Assembly (NCBI GenBank): GCA_943371245.1
Contig: CALRTY020000014.1
Span: 14,528-78,527, forward strand
Direction: 5' to 3'
Source of the DNA: UBA5018 sp947463165
GTDB lineage: Bacteria; Cyanobacteriota; Cyanobacteriia; PCC-6307; Cyanobiaceae
DNA: 64,000 nt
Positions 32,699-42,529 of the stretch are shown in pieces (positions within the stretch are counted from its first letter, which is position 1; each line of letters begins with the position of its first letter). The notes under the pieces are model-generated. The model was not told the origin of the DNA. It did not search any database and worked only from the letters and a program-made list of their open reading frames with translations. Made by a program: the position numbers and the translations under genes.

Positions 32699-33187
32699 AT
32701 GGCCAGCCCAGAGCGCGTCTGCGACTACCCCCGGCCCCCCGCCCTGGTGGCCAGCGAAGAGCACATCCGGGTGGAGGCCCTCGGCCAGTTGCTCTGCGAC
32801 AGCCGCCGCTGCCTGCGGGTGCTTGAGACCTTCCACCCACCCACCTATTACCTCCCCCCAGAAGATCTGCAGCTCGATCTGCTGCTGCCCGTTAGCGGTG
32901 GCAGTTACTGCGAGTGGAAGGGCATCGCCAGCTACTACGACCTGGTGGTGGATCCCGGCCTGGCCAGCGAGCGCCGCCTGCGCCGGGCCGCCTGGAGCTA
33001 TCACCAGCCCAGCCCCGCCTATGGCGCCCTGGCCGGTTGGTTTGCTGTTTATCCGGCCTTGATGGATGGCTGCTGGCTCGATGGCGAGCGAATCACTGCC
33101 CAACCCGGCGGCTTCTATGGCGGCTGGATCAGCTCAAAAGTGCTGGGCCCCTTCAAGGGCGATCCCCTGCATCCAGAACTGATTTAA
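32699..33187 (+). CDS. DUF427-domain protein
   Basis: The 162-residue protein contains the DUF427 features: TFHPPTYYLPPEDLQLDLLL, the motif YCEWKGIASYYDLVV, and RAAWSYHQPSPAYGALAGWF with YPALMDGCWLDGERI. DUF427 proteins are small soluble beta proteins without an established reaction. I chose the ATG at 32699 because the conserved region begins just after it; an in-frame TTG/ATG further up (32648) would read intergenic sequence. Its TAA overlaps the stop of the convergent ribD gene at 33184-33187. Confidence 0.85.
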   Translation: MASPERVCDYPRPPALVASEEHIRVEALGQLLCDSRRCLRVLETFHPPTYYLPPEDLQLDLLLPVSGGSYCEWKGIASYYDLVVDPGLASERRLRRAAWSYHQPSPAYGALAGWFAVYPALMDGCWLDGERITAQPGGFYGGWISSKVLGPFKGDPLHPELI

Positions 33188-34362
33188 GCGTTGGCCGGGG
33201 GCTGTCCAGCGGGCAGCTGCAGCCGCCAGAGCCAGTCTGGCCCGATCGCCTCGGGGGGCTGGCGGCGCCACTCAGGCAGCTGCTCCATGGCGGTGAAACC
33301 GAGCTCCCCCAGGGGGGTGCGGGCCGGCAGTCCGCCGAGGATTTTTGGTGCGATCACCGCCGCCAGTTCCTGCACGCAACCCTGGCGCAGGGCCGTGCTG
33401 GCCAACTCCGGGCCGCATTCCCACAGCACCTGGTTGAAGCCACGGCGGGCCAGGGCCTCCAGCAATGTCCCCGGCTCGCAGGGCTCTAGCAGCAGCCTTT
33501 CAACGCCGAGGGCATCGAGCTGGAACCGCCGCCGCCCCGGCGCCGCCAGGCCATGGACCACCAGGGTGGGGGCCAGCTCGGTTTGCCACAGCTTCGCCCC
33601 TGGCGGCAGGTCGAGGCTGCGGCTGAAAACCACCCGCAACGGTTCGGGGCTGCGGCGCCCCCGGGAGGTGAGCAGGGGATCGTCGGCGCGCACCGTGCCG
33701 CCACCGACGATCACGGCGTCGCAGCGGGCCCGCAGCTGCTGCACCCATTCCCTGGCGGCGGGGCCGCTGATCCACTGGCTGACGCCATTGGGCAGGGCGG
33801 TGCGGCCGTCAAGACTCATCGCCCACTTCAAAATTGCGTAGGGCCTGCCGGTGGCGATGCGGTGACAAAAGGCGCGATTCAGCGCCTGGGCCTCCGCCCC
33901 GCACACCCCCTCGATCACCTCCAGCCCCGCCGCCCGCAGCTCGGCGATGCCCTGGCCCGCCACCAGCGGATTCGGATCGGCCATGGCCAGCACCACCCGG
34001 GCGATGCCGGCGGCGATCACCGCCCGGCTGCAGGGGGGCGTGCGGCCCTGGTGACAGCAGGGTTCCAGCGTTACCACCAACGTGCCGCCCCGGGCCCTCT
34101 CGCCGGCCTGGGCCAGGGCTCCCAGCTCGGCATGGGCCTCGCCGGCTCTGGCGTGGTAGCCCTCTCCCACCAGCTGGCCATCGGCGGCGAGCACCAGGGC
34201 GCCCACCATCGGATTGGGGCTGGTGCGGCCGGCGCCCAGGGCCGCCAACTGCAGGGCCCGCTGCATCCAGGGTCGCCAGATCTCCTGGGCGGCGTCGCTG
34301 GCTGCAGGGCTAACGGGAAAACTGAAGGGGGAACTCAATGGATAACTCAAGGGATAACTCAA
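33184..34362 (-). CDS. ribD: Bifunctional riboflavin deaminase/reductase RibD
   Basis: RibD carries out the second and third steps of riboflavin synthesis: deamination of the pyrimidine and reduction of the ribose side chain. The deaminase half has HAELGALAQAGERARGGTLV and the zinc site EPCCHQGRTPPCS. The reductase half has YAILKWAMSLDGRTALPNGV, WISGPAAREWV, DAVIVGGGTVRADDPLLTSR and WECGPELASTALRQG. The TTG at 34362 overlaps the DUF3122 stop as TTGA and gives 392 residues; an ATG at 34266 (MQRALQLAAL) would give 360 and lose a few conserved residues. The start is therefore uncertain. Confidence 0.92.
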   Translation of the reverse strand: MSYPLSYPLSSPFSFPVSPAASDAAQEIWRPWMQRALQLAALGAGRTSPNPMVGALVLAADGQLVGEGYHARAGEAHAELGALAQAGERARGGTLVVTLEPCCHQGRTPPCSRAVIAAGIARVVLAMADPNPLVAGQGIAELRAAGLEVIEGVCGAEAQALNRAFCHRIATGRPYAILKWAMSLDGRTALPNGVSQWISGPAAREWVQQLRARCDAVIVGGGTVRADDPLLTSRGRRSPEPLRVVFSRSLDLPPGAKLWQTELAPTLVVHGLAAPGRRRFQLDALGVERLLLEPCEPGTLLEALARRGFNQVLWECGPELASTALRQGCVQELAAVIAPKILGGLPARTPLGELGFTAMEQLPEWRRQPPEAIGPDWLWRLQLPAGQPPANA

Positions 34363-34931
34363 CCCGGGGCGGTGGGCAGGCTGCGCCACTCCATCACCAC
34401 AAAAGGTGGCACCGGTAGCTCGGTGAACACGCCAGGCAATCGCAACCGCAATGGCCGGTTTTGCTGTAGGTCGGCCAGCAGCGGCGCCAGGTCGAACTCC
34501 GCCGCCGCCGACCGGCCATCGCCGGCCAGTTGGGGATTGGCCAGGGTGAGGTCGCTGAGCTGCCAACTGCTGCGGCCACTGCTCACCAGCAGGGCCGTGG
34601 GGTGATCGAGGCGCACCTTGCCGGGATAGCCCACGATGCGCAGCAGCAGCGGCCCACCCGGCGGCCCCTGGCGGTAGGCCACCAGTTGCCAAGACTGGTA
34701 ATCGAGATCCCGCAGGCTTTCCAAACTGCGCACCACCGCTACGCCGTTTTCATCGGCATGCCGGTGCACCTGGGCCGCAGCCTGACCCGGCAGCCACAGC
34801 CACAGCAACAGCCCCAACCCACACGCCAACAAACCGCGCAAAACAGTGGCCAATCCAGGGCAAGGCAGGGGCTTCCCTTGGCTCCCCTGTTGCGGGGATG
34901 TCTGCCGGCTGCGGCAATAGTTGCTCCTCAT
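34359..34931 (-). CDS. DUF3122-family exported protein
   Basis: The 190-residue protein has an N-terminal signal or anchor (LRGLLACGLGLLLWLWLPGQAAA) after a basic stretch. A compact conserved domain follows: DENGVAVVRSLESLRDLDYQ, SWQLVAYRQ, LLRIVGYPGKVRLDHPTALL and LPGVFTELPVPPFVVMEWRS. This matches the cyanobacterial DUF3122 family from memory; function is unknown. Its ATG overlaps the stop of the GH116 gene (ATGA) and its stop overlaps the likely ribD start, so the three form one transcript. Confidence 0.8.
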   Translation of the reverse strand: MRSNYCRSRQTSPQQGSQGKPLPCPGLATVLRGLLACGLGLLLWLWLPGQAAAQVHRHADENGVAVVRSLESLRDLDYQSWQLVAYRQGPPGGPLLLRIVGYPGKVRLDHPTALLVSSGRSSWQLSDLTLANPQLAGDGRSAAAEFDLAPLLADLQQNRPLRLRLPGVFTELPVPPFVVMEWRSLPTAPG

Positions 34932-37471
34932 GGCCCCTGACCGCTGGCGGGGCGCTCGGCCCCGGGAATCGGCTGCCAGTTGGTGTGGGTGGCCCACAGG
35001 GCCCAGATCGCCATCGCCCGCAGGTAGTGGCAGGCGCGGAAGGTGTTTACCGCTGTGATCGCCTCGGGGGTGCGGAATTGGAGGCCGCCGCTATACACCT
35101 GGTCCACCACCGCCGTGCAAATAGCCAGGGCGGTGGCCGTATCGCCCATCAGGCGGTAGTAGGCGGCCAGCCCGAAGTTGATGCCGGTCCATACCTCCAG
35201 GGGGTGGGTGCCGTTGGGATCGAGCGGTGTGCCATCGCGCCGCAGGCCATTGGCCACCCCCAGCCGACCGCCGGCAAAGGCTTCAAAACAGGCCTCTTTT
35301 ATTGCCCCTAGCGCCGAGCGGCTGCGCTCATCGCTCACCACCGGCGGCAAGCCCAACAGCCGCGCATAAAAGTCGCCGCAGAGCTGGTCGGCCATCACCA
35401 CCGGCGTGCCGCTTTCGGCATCGATGTTGTAGTACTCGCCATTCCAGAGCAGGCGATCGAAATTGGCGCGGCTCAACTCCAGCCAGCCACCAAATTGGCG
35501 CTGCTCTCCGCTGGTATCCAGCCCCAGCTCCAGCTGCAGCCGCTGGCCCATGGCCAGGCCCGCCTCCAGGGCGGCGATCCACAGGGCGCCGCAGTAGGCG
35601 CTCACCCCCCGCAGCGGCCAGTCGTCGAAGGTTTGATCCGGGGCGCCGCCGTTGTCGGGCAGCCCGTCGCCGTTCACGTCGAAATTGTGCAGATAGCGCA
35701 GGGCGGTCACCGCCGCCGGCCAGCAGTCGGCCAGGAAGCGCAGATCCTCGCCGCCGGGGGCCAGGCGGAAACTGCGCCACACCTGCAGCACAAAATCACT
35801 GGCCAGGTCTTTCCAGAGGTTGCAGTCTTGATATGCGGTGTAGTTGGTGGCGTCGAAGGGACGCTCGTTGGGGGCCCCCAGGTCGTGGGGGGTGGCCCCG
35901 GCCAACTTGCGGGCGGCCTCCACGCGGCCGCGCCCCTGGGTGAAATACCAGCCGATCGGCCGGGGCGTGGGGTCGCTGGCCGGAATCGCCCGAGCGAAGC
36001 TGCGCAATACGGCCTTGTCCAGTTCAGGCCAGAGCTGCAGCAGGCCAAAGGAGCCGTAAAGCCGCACGTCGAGGCTTTCGTACCAGGCGTAGTCGAGGCA
36101 CTCCAACACCCCGAAGCGGCCCACGGGATCGCCGGGGCCAGCGGCGGTCCAGAGGCTGCCGCCGCTGGCCAGGTCGTAGAGCTCGTTGAACAGGGCCATC
36201 CGCAGCGGCTCGGGCAGGTCGGAGCGCTCCAGCACCGGCCGCTGCCAGCTGTCTATTTGCTGGCGCCAACTGGGCCAATCCGCCAACGCCTCGGCGGCAA
36301 TGGCGGCGGCGTTGTCGCCGCTGGCCCCGAAGAAATCCGTGTAGCGGCGCAGGGCGCCACTGCCGCTGGCAAAGCTGGTCTGGGGTAGATCCCAGCTGAT
36401 CACCAGGGGGATCTCAACGCTGGCGCCGGGCTCCAGCCGCAGCCGCAGGGCCAGGCCGGCACTGGCTGGATCCCCGTCGCCGCTGGGGCGATCGTCATTG
36501 CTGTTAGGAATTGAGCCGTCGCGGGCAAACGACTGCCACAATTCGGCGCCATCGCCGCTCGGATCCCAGCGACTGCAGCGCAGGATCTCCAGCCGCGACA
36601 GGCCCTGGCCGGCATTGGCCTCGGCCAGGGCCGCCTCATCCGGCAGGGCCAGGCACCACTGGCCCTGGCCTTCTGCGATCGGCAGATCCCGCTCGCCGTC
36701 GAGCAGCAACCCCTTGAGACCCGGCCGATCCACCCAGCTGTTGCGATGCAGCCGCGTGCGACCGATGGCCGGCACATAGCGATGTTCGGGGCTGCCGTCG
36801 TCGCGGAACTGAACGGCCGCAGTGGGATCGGTGTTGGTGAACCAGCCTGTGGTGTTGCGCCAGCTCAACAGCAGCGATAGATCCAGGGGGGCGGGGCCGG
36901 GGTTGGCGAGCCGCCAGCGGAACACCGCCACCGGATAGCTGGTGCGGCGATAGTCGCCGGGCAAAATTGGACTAAATGCTTCGCAGCTCAGCTCCGCCCG
37001 GTAAACGTTGCGGTAATCGAACCAGCTGAGCGGATAGCGGGCGCTGTAGCTGCCGCTGTCCAGCTCCGCCGTGCTGGCCGGATACCACTGCCAGGCCGAC
37101 AGCGGCTGCCGATCGCCACTGGTGGCGAGCTCGGGCTGGGTGGCCAGGGCGTAGGCGCGGCTCTGGTCGCCATCGGATTCGTACAGGGCGAACTGGCAAT
37201 CCGGCAGCTGGCCATACCAGTGCTCGCCACCATCGAGGTGCCAGAGATTGAAGTCGCCCCTGGAGCTGCGGCCCAGGCAACCGGCACCAAAGCCCCCCAG
37301 GGGCGCCCCATGCCAGGGCCCATCGTCGAGGTTGCTGGCGTAACGCACGGTGTAGGGCTGCTCCCAGCCCATCCCGATCGGCCGCGACCAGCTGGCCGGC
37401 GGCGCTGACTTGGGGCGGTCGGAGCCACGGCGCATCAGCTCCTGGAGTGCCCGCAGGCCCGGCAGGGTCAT
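34928..37471 (-). CDS. GH116 glucosylceramidase/beta-glucosidase
   Basis: The 847-residue protein belongs to the GBA2-type non-lysosomal glucosylceramidase family (GH116), which hydrolyses beta-glucosides. It has the N-terminal beta domain (PLGGFGAGCLGRSSRGDFNL) and a C-terminal (alpha/alpha)6 barrel. The nucleophile region is GRFGVLECLDYAWYESLDVR, with Glu in LEC, and the acid/base region is GGAPDQTFDDWPLRGVSAYC, with Asp in PDQTFD. NYTAYQDCNLWKDLASDFVL is also typical. No signal peptide is visible, so a cytoplasmic role is likely. The substrate in a cyanobacterium is not established; glucosylglycerol, glycolipids or sterol glucosides are possibilities. Confidence 0.88.
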   Translation of the reverse strand: MTLPGLRALQELMRRGSDRPKSAPPASWSRPIGMGWEQPYTVRYASNLDDGPWHGAPLGGFGAGCLGRSSRGDFNLWHLDGGEHWYGQLPDCQFALYESDGDQSRAYALATQPELATSGDRQPLSAWQWYPASTAELDSGSYSARYPLSWFDYRNVYRAELSCEAFSPILPGDYRRTSYPVAVFRWRLANPGPAPLDLSLLLSWRNTTGWFTNTDPTAAVQFRDDGSPEHRYVPAIGRTRLHRNSWVDRPGLKGLLLDGERDLPIAEGQGQWCLALPDEAALAEANAGQGLSRLEILRCSRWDPSGDGAELWQSFARDGSIPNSNDDRPSGDGDPASAGLALRLRLEPGASVEIPLVISWDLPQTSFASGSGALRRYTDFFGASGDNAAAIAAEALADWPSWRQQIDSWQRPVLERSDLPEPLRMALFNELYDLASGGSLWTAAGPGDPVGRFGVLECLDYAWYESLDVRLYGSFGLLQLWPELDKAVLRSFARAIPASDPTPRPIGWYFTQGRGRVEAARKLAGATPHDLGAPNERPFDATNYTAYQDCNLWKDLASDFVLQVWRSFRLAPGGEDLRFLADCWPAAVTALRYLHNFDVNGDGLPDNGGAPDQTFDDWPLRGVSAYCGALWIAALEAGLAMGQRLQLELGLDTSGEQRQFGGWLELSRANFDRLLWNGEYYNIDAESGTPVVMADQLCGDFYARLLGLPPVVSDERSRSALGAIKEACFEAFAGGRLGVANGLRRDGTPLDPNGTHPLEVWTGINFGLAAYYRLMGDTATALAICTAVVDQVYSGGLQFRTPEAITAVNTFRACHYLRAMAIWALWATHTNWQPIPGAERPASGQGP

Positions 37472-37591
37472 GGCTGAACGGCAGTGAAGGCAAGCATCGC
37501 ACCGCCCCAGCGCCCACGGGCGCTTTTATGCTTTAAACCGTCTGGCATCACATCTCCAGCAGGCCTTAATTCATATAAAATCCGATTGCGG

Positions 37592-37846
37592 CTAGGGGGC
37601 CACCAGCGACTGACCCAAATCCTCGCGCAGCTTGCGGATGCGCAGCAGCAGCCTCAGCCGGCGGCTGCGGGCCGTGATCGTGAGATAGAGGCGCAGGGGC
37701 ACGTAGACCAGGGCCATCGCCAGGCCGGCTGCGGCGATCAACAAAAAGATCAGCGCATTGGCGCCGCCGGCTGGATCGAGCATGGCCTGCCCCGCCTTGT
37801 CGATGGCGAGGCCACTTTCCAATGCCTGGCTCAGCAGATCCTCCAT
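37592..37846 (-). CDS. Small membrane protein of unknown function
   Basis: The 84-residue product has an amphipathic N-terminus (MEDLLSQALESGLAIDKAGQ), one membrane helix (ALIFLLIAAAGLAMALVYVP) and a strongly basic end (TITARSRRLRLLLRIRKLRE). It lies in a gap of about 500 bp between the GH116 gene and groEL, with atg aligned to a clean frame. I do not recognise the family; it could be a cyanobacterial small membrane protein. Coding support is the charged-membrane-charged pattern and codon bias only. Confidence 0.5.
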   Translation of the reverse strand: MEDLLSQALESGLAIDKAGQAMLDPAGGANALIFLLIAAAGLAMALVYVPLRLYLTITARSRRLRLLLRIRKLREDLGQSLVAP

Positions 37847-37970
37847 GGCTCAAAGCTAATCAGGGCAAAGCAACTTCGCGGCCAGCGGATTGGCGGCATT
37901 CGGCTTTCCCCACAAGCCAGCCCCCCGCCCTGCGTGGGAGCCTGTGGCCAGTGCCGACAACCCTTTTGCC

Positions 37971-39641
<1,671 letters not shown>

Positions 39642-39672
39642 TCTCCGCCCAGGGGCGCTAACTGACGCCACT

Positions 39673-39705
39673 AACTGACGCCATTTCTGCTAATTGGCGT
39701 CAGTT
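39673..39705. terminator. Bidirectional terminator between groEL and nanE
   Basis: Arms aactgacgcca (39673-39683) and tggcgtcagtt (39695-39705) are perfect complements with an 11-base spacer. A direct copy of ctaactgacgcca precedes it. It sits between two convergent stops. Confidence 0.65.
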
Positions 39706-39713
39706 CAATAAAT

Positions 39714-40424
39714 TCAGGCCAGCGCCTTCACATAGGCCGCCACCTGTAGGTCGATGCCGGTGATGGCGGTGCCCACCACCACCGCATCGGCCCCCAGAGC
39801 CAGGGCCCGGCGGGCATCGACCGCACTGGCGATGCCCCCCTCGCAGATCAGGGTTACCTGGGCCGGCAATTGCTGCCGCAGGGGTGCCAACAGCTCCCAG
39901 GCGGGCGGTGGACAAGCGGCCGTGGTCTCGGTATAGCCATAGAGGGTGGTGCCCACCCAGCTACAGCCAAGGGCCGCGGCCCGCAGGCCAGCGGCCAAGC
40001 TGTCCACATCCGCCATTAATGGGGCCCCCAATTCGGTGAGGGCCCTCTCCACCAGGGTTTCCAGATCCTCCTCGCCAGGGCGGAGCCGTTCGGTGGCATC
40101 CAGGGCGACGACGTCGGCACCGGCGGCCCAGACGGCCCGAATCTCCTGCCAGCGGGGGGTGATGTACACAGAAGATCCGGGCAAGCTGCGCTTCCACAGG
40201 CCAATGATCAGCGCCTCAGGACAGCGCCGCCGCACCGCCGTGATGTGTTCCGGGCTTTCCAGCCGCACGCCGCTGGCGCCTTGCAGCAGCGCGGCCTCGG
40301 CCATGGCGGCGATCACCTCGGGCTGGCGCAGCGGCGAACCCTCCGGCGCCTGCACCGACACGATCAAACCAGAGGCCACAGGCCCGGGGGCCTTACCGCT
40401 GGGGGCTGGACTGGGGTGGGGCAT
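39714..40424 (-). CDS. nanE: N-acylglucosamine-6-phosphate 2-epimerase NanE-like
   Basis: NanE interconverts N-acetylmannosamine-6-phosphate and N-acetylglucosamine-6-phosphate. The 236-residue TIM-barrel protein has GLIVSVQAPEGSPL, QGASGVRLESPEHI, LPGSSVYITPRWQEIR, AGADVVALDATER, CSWVGTTLYGYTE, TLICEGGIASAVDARRALAL and GADAVVVGTAITG. Start: ATG at 40424 is preferred; a TTG at 40457, directly after the permease stop, would add 11 residues. No sialic acid lyase or kinase lies nearby, so the epimerase may serve amino-sugar salvage. It follows the ABC permease gene by 33 bp. Confidence 0.85.
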   Translation of the reverse strand: MPHPSPAPSGKAPGPVASGLIVSVQAPEGSPLRQPEVIAAMAEAALLQGASGVRLESPEHITAVRRRCPEALIIGLWKRSLPGSSVYITPRWQEIRAVWAAGADVVALDATERLRPGEEDLETLVERALTELGAPLMADVDSLAAGLRAAALGCSWVGTTLYGYTETTAACPPPAWELLAPLRQQLPAQVTLICEGGIASAVDARRALALGADAVVVGTAITGIDLQVAAYVKALA

Positions 40425-40457
40425 CGAGACCAGGCTGTAGTTGAACTTGCGATCCAA

Positions 40458-41318
40458 TCAGTTCAGCTTGCGATCCAGCAGGGGCCGAATCGCCACAAAC
40501 AGCCCTACGGCCAGCAGCGTTAGCACCGCCAGGCAGGTGCCCAGGCTGAGCTGGCCATAGGGAGCCTCCAGCACCACGGTGGAGAAACCCACCGGGCCCC
40601 CATAGGCGGCTCGGATCGGCTCAATGGCGAAGGTGAGCGGATTGAGCGAGGCCAGCCAGCTCAGCCAGGGGGGCATGAAGCTCAGGGGCGCCAGGGCCGT
40701 ACTGGCGAACAGCAGCGGCAGATTGGCCACGAAGATCACGGCGATCAATTCGATGTGGCCAGGCAGGGCAAAGGCCAGGCCAAGGCTCAGCGCCGTAACC
40801 GCAAACACCAGTAAAAGCAGCGTGGCCAGCACCAACAGCAGGCCGGCGCCACTGGGCCAGCCATAGCCCAGGGCGGCAGCGGTAACCATGATCGCCAGGC
40901 TCTGCACCAGCGACAAGCTGGTGATGTAGAGCACCGAGGCCAATACGATCGAGCTGCGGGAGCGCAAGGGCGCCACCAACAGCCGGTTGAGGAAGCCAAA
41001 CTCCCGATCAAACATCACCGGCAAGCCGGCGTTGAGGGCGGCGCTGAAGGCGGTGAACACGATCACCCCGGCGCCGAGAAACTGGCCGTAGCCGCCACCA
41101 CCTGGCAGCAGCCCCGCCGGGGCATTGGCGAACAGGGCCCCAAACAGGATCAGCCAGATCAGCGGTTGCAGCACCCCGGCCACCAGGGTGGTGGGTCGAC
41201 GCTGCAGCTGCAGGAACAGACGCCGGGTGAGGGCCAGGGTCTCCTGGCTGATCTCAACGAAGGCAGAGGGCTCGGCCGCCGGGGCCAGCGGAGCCAGGGA
41301 GGGGTTGGCACTGGTCAT
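40458..41318 (-). CDS. ABC-2 type transporter permease
   Basis: The 286-residue integral membrane protein has six or more hydrophobic segments and the ABC-2 family layout: TLVAGVLQPLIWLILFGALF, FLGAGVIVFTAFSAALNAGL, DREFGFLNRLLVAPLRSRSS (the conserved cytoplasmic loop), and FASTALAPLSFMPPWLSWLA. It partners the ATPase encoded just upstream. Together they form an exporter of the DrrAB type, substrate unknown. The ATG at 41318 is used. The 3' end contains a 21-bp tandem duplication spanning the stop codon into the next gene (40440-40478). Confidence 0.85.
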   Translation of the reverse strand: MTSANPSLAPLAPAAEPSAFVEISQETLALTRRLFLQLQRRPTTLVAGVLQPLIWLILFGALFANAPAGLLPGGGGYGQFLGAGVIVFTAFSAALNAGLPVMFDREFGFLNRLLVAPLRSRSSIVLASVLYITSLSLVQSLAIMVTAAALGYGWPSGAGLLLVLATLLLLVFAVTALSLGLAFALPGHIELIAVIFVANLPLLFASTALAPLSFMPPWLSWLASLNPLTFAIEPIRAAYGGPVGFSTVVLEAPYGQLSLGTCLAVLTLLAVGLFVAIRPLLDRKLN

Positions 41319-41407
41319 CGGCCGATGCAGTGGGGCTGAAACCCTAAGGAACAATCGGCCACCCCAGCTGCTGCCCGAGCTATCGGCCCAGCTGCTGGCC
41401 TGGCAGC

Positions 41408-42502
41408 TCAGCGCATGTTCTGCTTGCGTTCCGCCTTGGCATCCCTGATGCCGGCCAGGGCCAACTCGGCGTCGTTGAGGGTGCGGCCGGTGGCCTGCAG
41501 GTAGACATCGTCGAGGCTGGGGCGGCTCTGGGCCAGGGCAAACACGGGCAAATCCGCCTCGCCCAATTGGCGCCTGAGCTGCTCGATCACCCCCTCGTGC
41601 TCCACCACCAGGTTGAGGGAGAAGCCCTGGGCCCGGTTCACCACCACCTGGCGCACTCCTGCGCAGGCCCGCAGCAACTGCTGCACCCGCAGGGCCTCTG
41701 GCTCATCGCTGAATTCCCGCACCCGCAGGGTCACCCGATCGCCGCCCAGGGAGGCCTTCAAGGCGGCGGGAGCCCCCTCGGCGATCACCCGGCCAGACTC
41801 AATAATCGCCAGCCGATCGGCCAGGGCATCCACCTCTTCCAGGTAGTGGCTGCTGAGCAGCACCGTGGTGCCCTGGTTGCGCAGCTCCCGCAGCACCTGC
41901 CAGATGGCGGCACGGCTCTCGATGTCCAAACCCACGGTGGGTTCATCGAGCACCAGCAGCCGCGGCCGGTGCAATAAACCCGCCGCCAAATCCAAGCGGC
42001 GACGCATGCCACCGGAGTAGCTGCCGCAGCGGCGATCGATCCAATCGGCCATGCCCATCAACTCGCTGAGTTCGTCGATGCGCCGATCGCGGACGGCATT
42101 GGGGAGGTGATACAAGGCTGCCTGCAAGCGCAGCAACTCGCGGCCGGTGAGGATCTTGTCGATGGCCACCTCCTGGGCCACGTAGCCCAGCAGCCGGCGG
42201 GCGGCGCGGGGGTTGGCCAGGGCATCCACCCCAGCCACCGTGACACTGCCGCTGTCGGGGGCCAACAGGGTGCAAAGAATGCGCAGGGCGGTGGTCTTGC
42301 CGGCACCATTGGGCCCCAGCAGCCCGTAGAGGCAGCCACCGGCAATCGAGAGGCTGAAGTCGTTGAGGGCCTGGATGCCACCAGCGAGCTTCTGGGCCTG
42401 ATCGCCCGGCTGATCGGGCTTTTGCCGATCCTGCCCAGCGGCTGGCTTGGTTTGAGCCTTGCCGCTGCCGTAGCACTTGCTCAGGTGCTGTAGTTCGATC
42501 AC
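41408..42502 (-). CDS. ABC-2 transporter ATP-binding protein
   Basis: The 364-residue ATPase energises the exporter formed with the downstream permease. It has Walker A LLGPNGAGKTTALRI, Q-loop VAQEVA, signature SYSGGMRRRLDLAAGLLH, Walker B LLVLDEPTVGLD and switch His in LLSSHYLEEVD. The C-terminal DUF4162-like region is usual in DrrA relatives. About 30 residues (14-43, GKAQTKPAAGQDRQKPDQPG and following) interrupt the first strands between LSKCYGS and IQALNDFSL. This insert is Lys/Gln/Asp-rich with repeat character and is absent from typical family members. It lies 27 bp after ctaB. Confidence 0.88.
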   Translation of the reverse strand: MIELQHLSKCYGSGKAQTKPAAGQDRQKPDQPGDQAQKLAGGIQALNDFSLSIAGGCLYGLLGPNGAGKTTALRILCTLLAPDSGSVTVAGVDALANPRAARRLLGYVAQEVAIDKILTGRELLRLQAALYHLPNAVRDRRIDELSELMGMADWIDRRCGSYSGGMRRRLDLAAGLLHRPRLLVLDEPTVGLDIESRAAIWQVLRELRNQGTTVLLSSHYLEEVDALADRLAIIESGRVIAEGAPAALKASLGGDRVTLRVREFSDEPEALRVQQLLRACAGVRQVVVNRAQGFSLNLVVEHEGVIEQLRRQLGEADLPVFALAQSRPSLDDVYLQATGRTLNDAELALAGIRDAKAERKQNMR

Positions 42503-42529
42503 CCGCCGCTGCTCCCCATGGCCAATTGC

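Noticed and set aside
37847..37970. CIRCE heat-shock operator upstream of groEL
   Set aside because: No ttagcactc-N9-gagtgctaa-like inverted repeat was seen.
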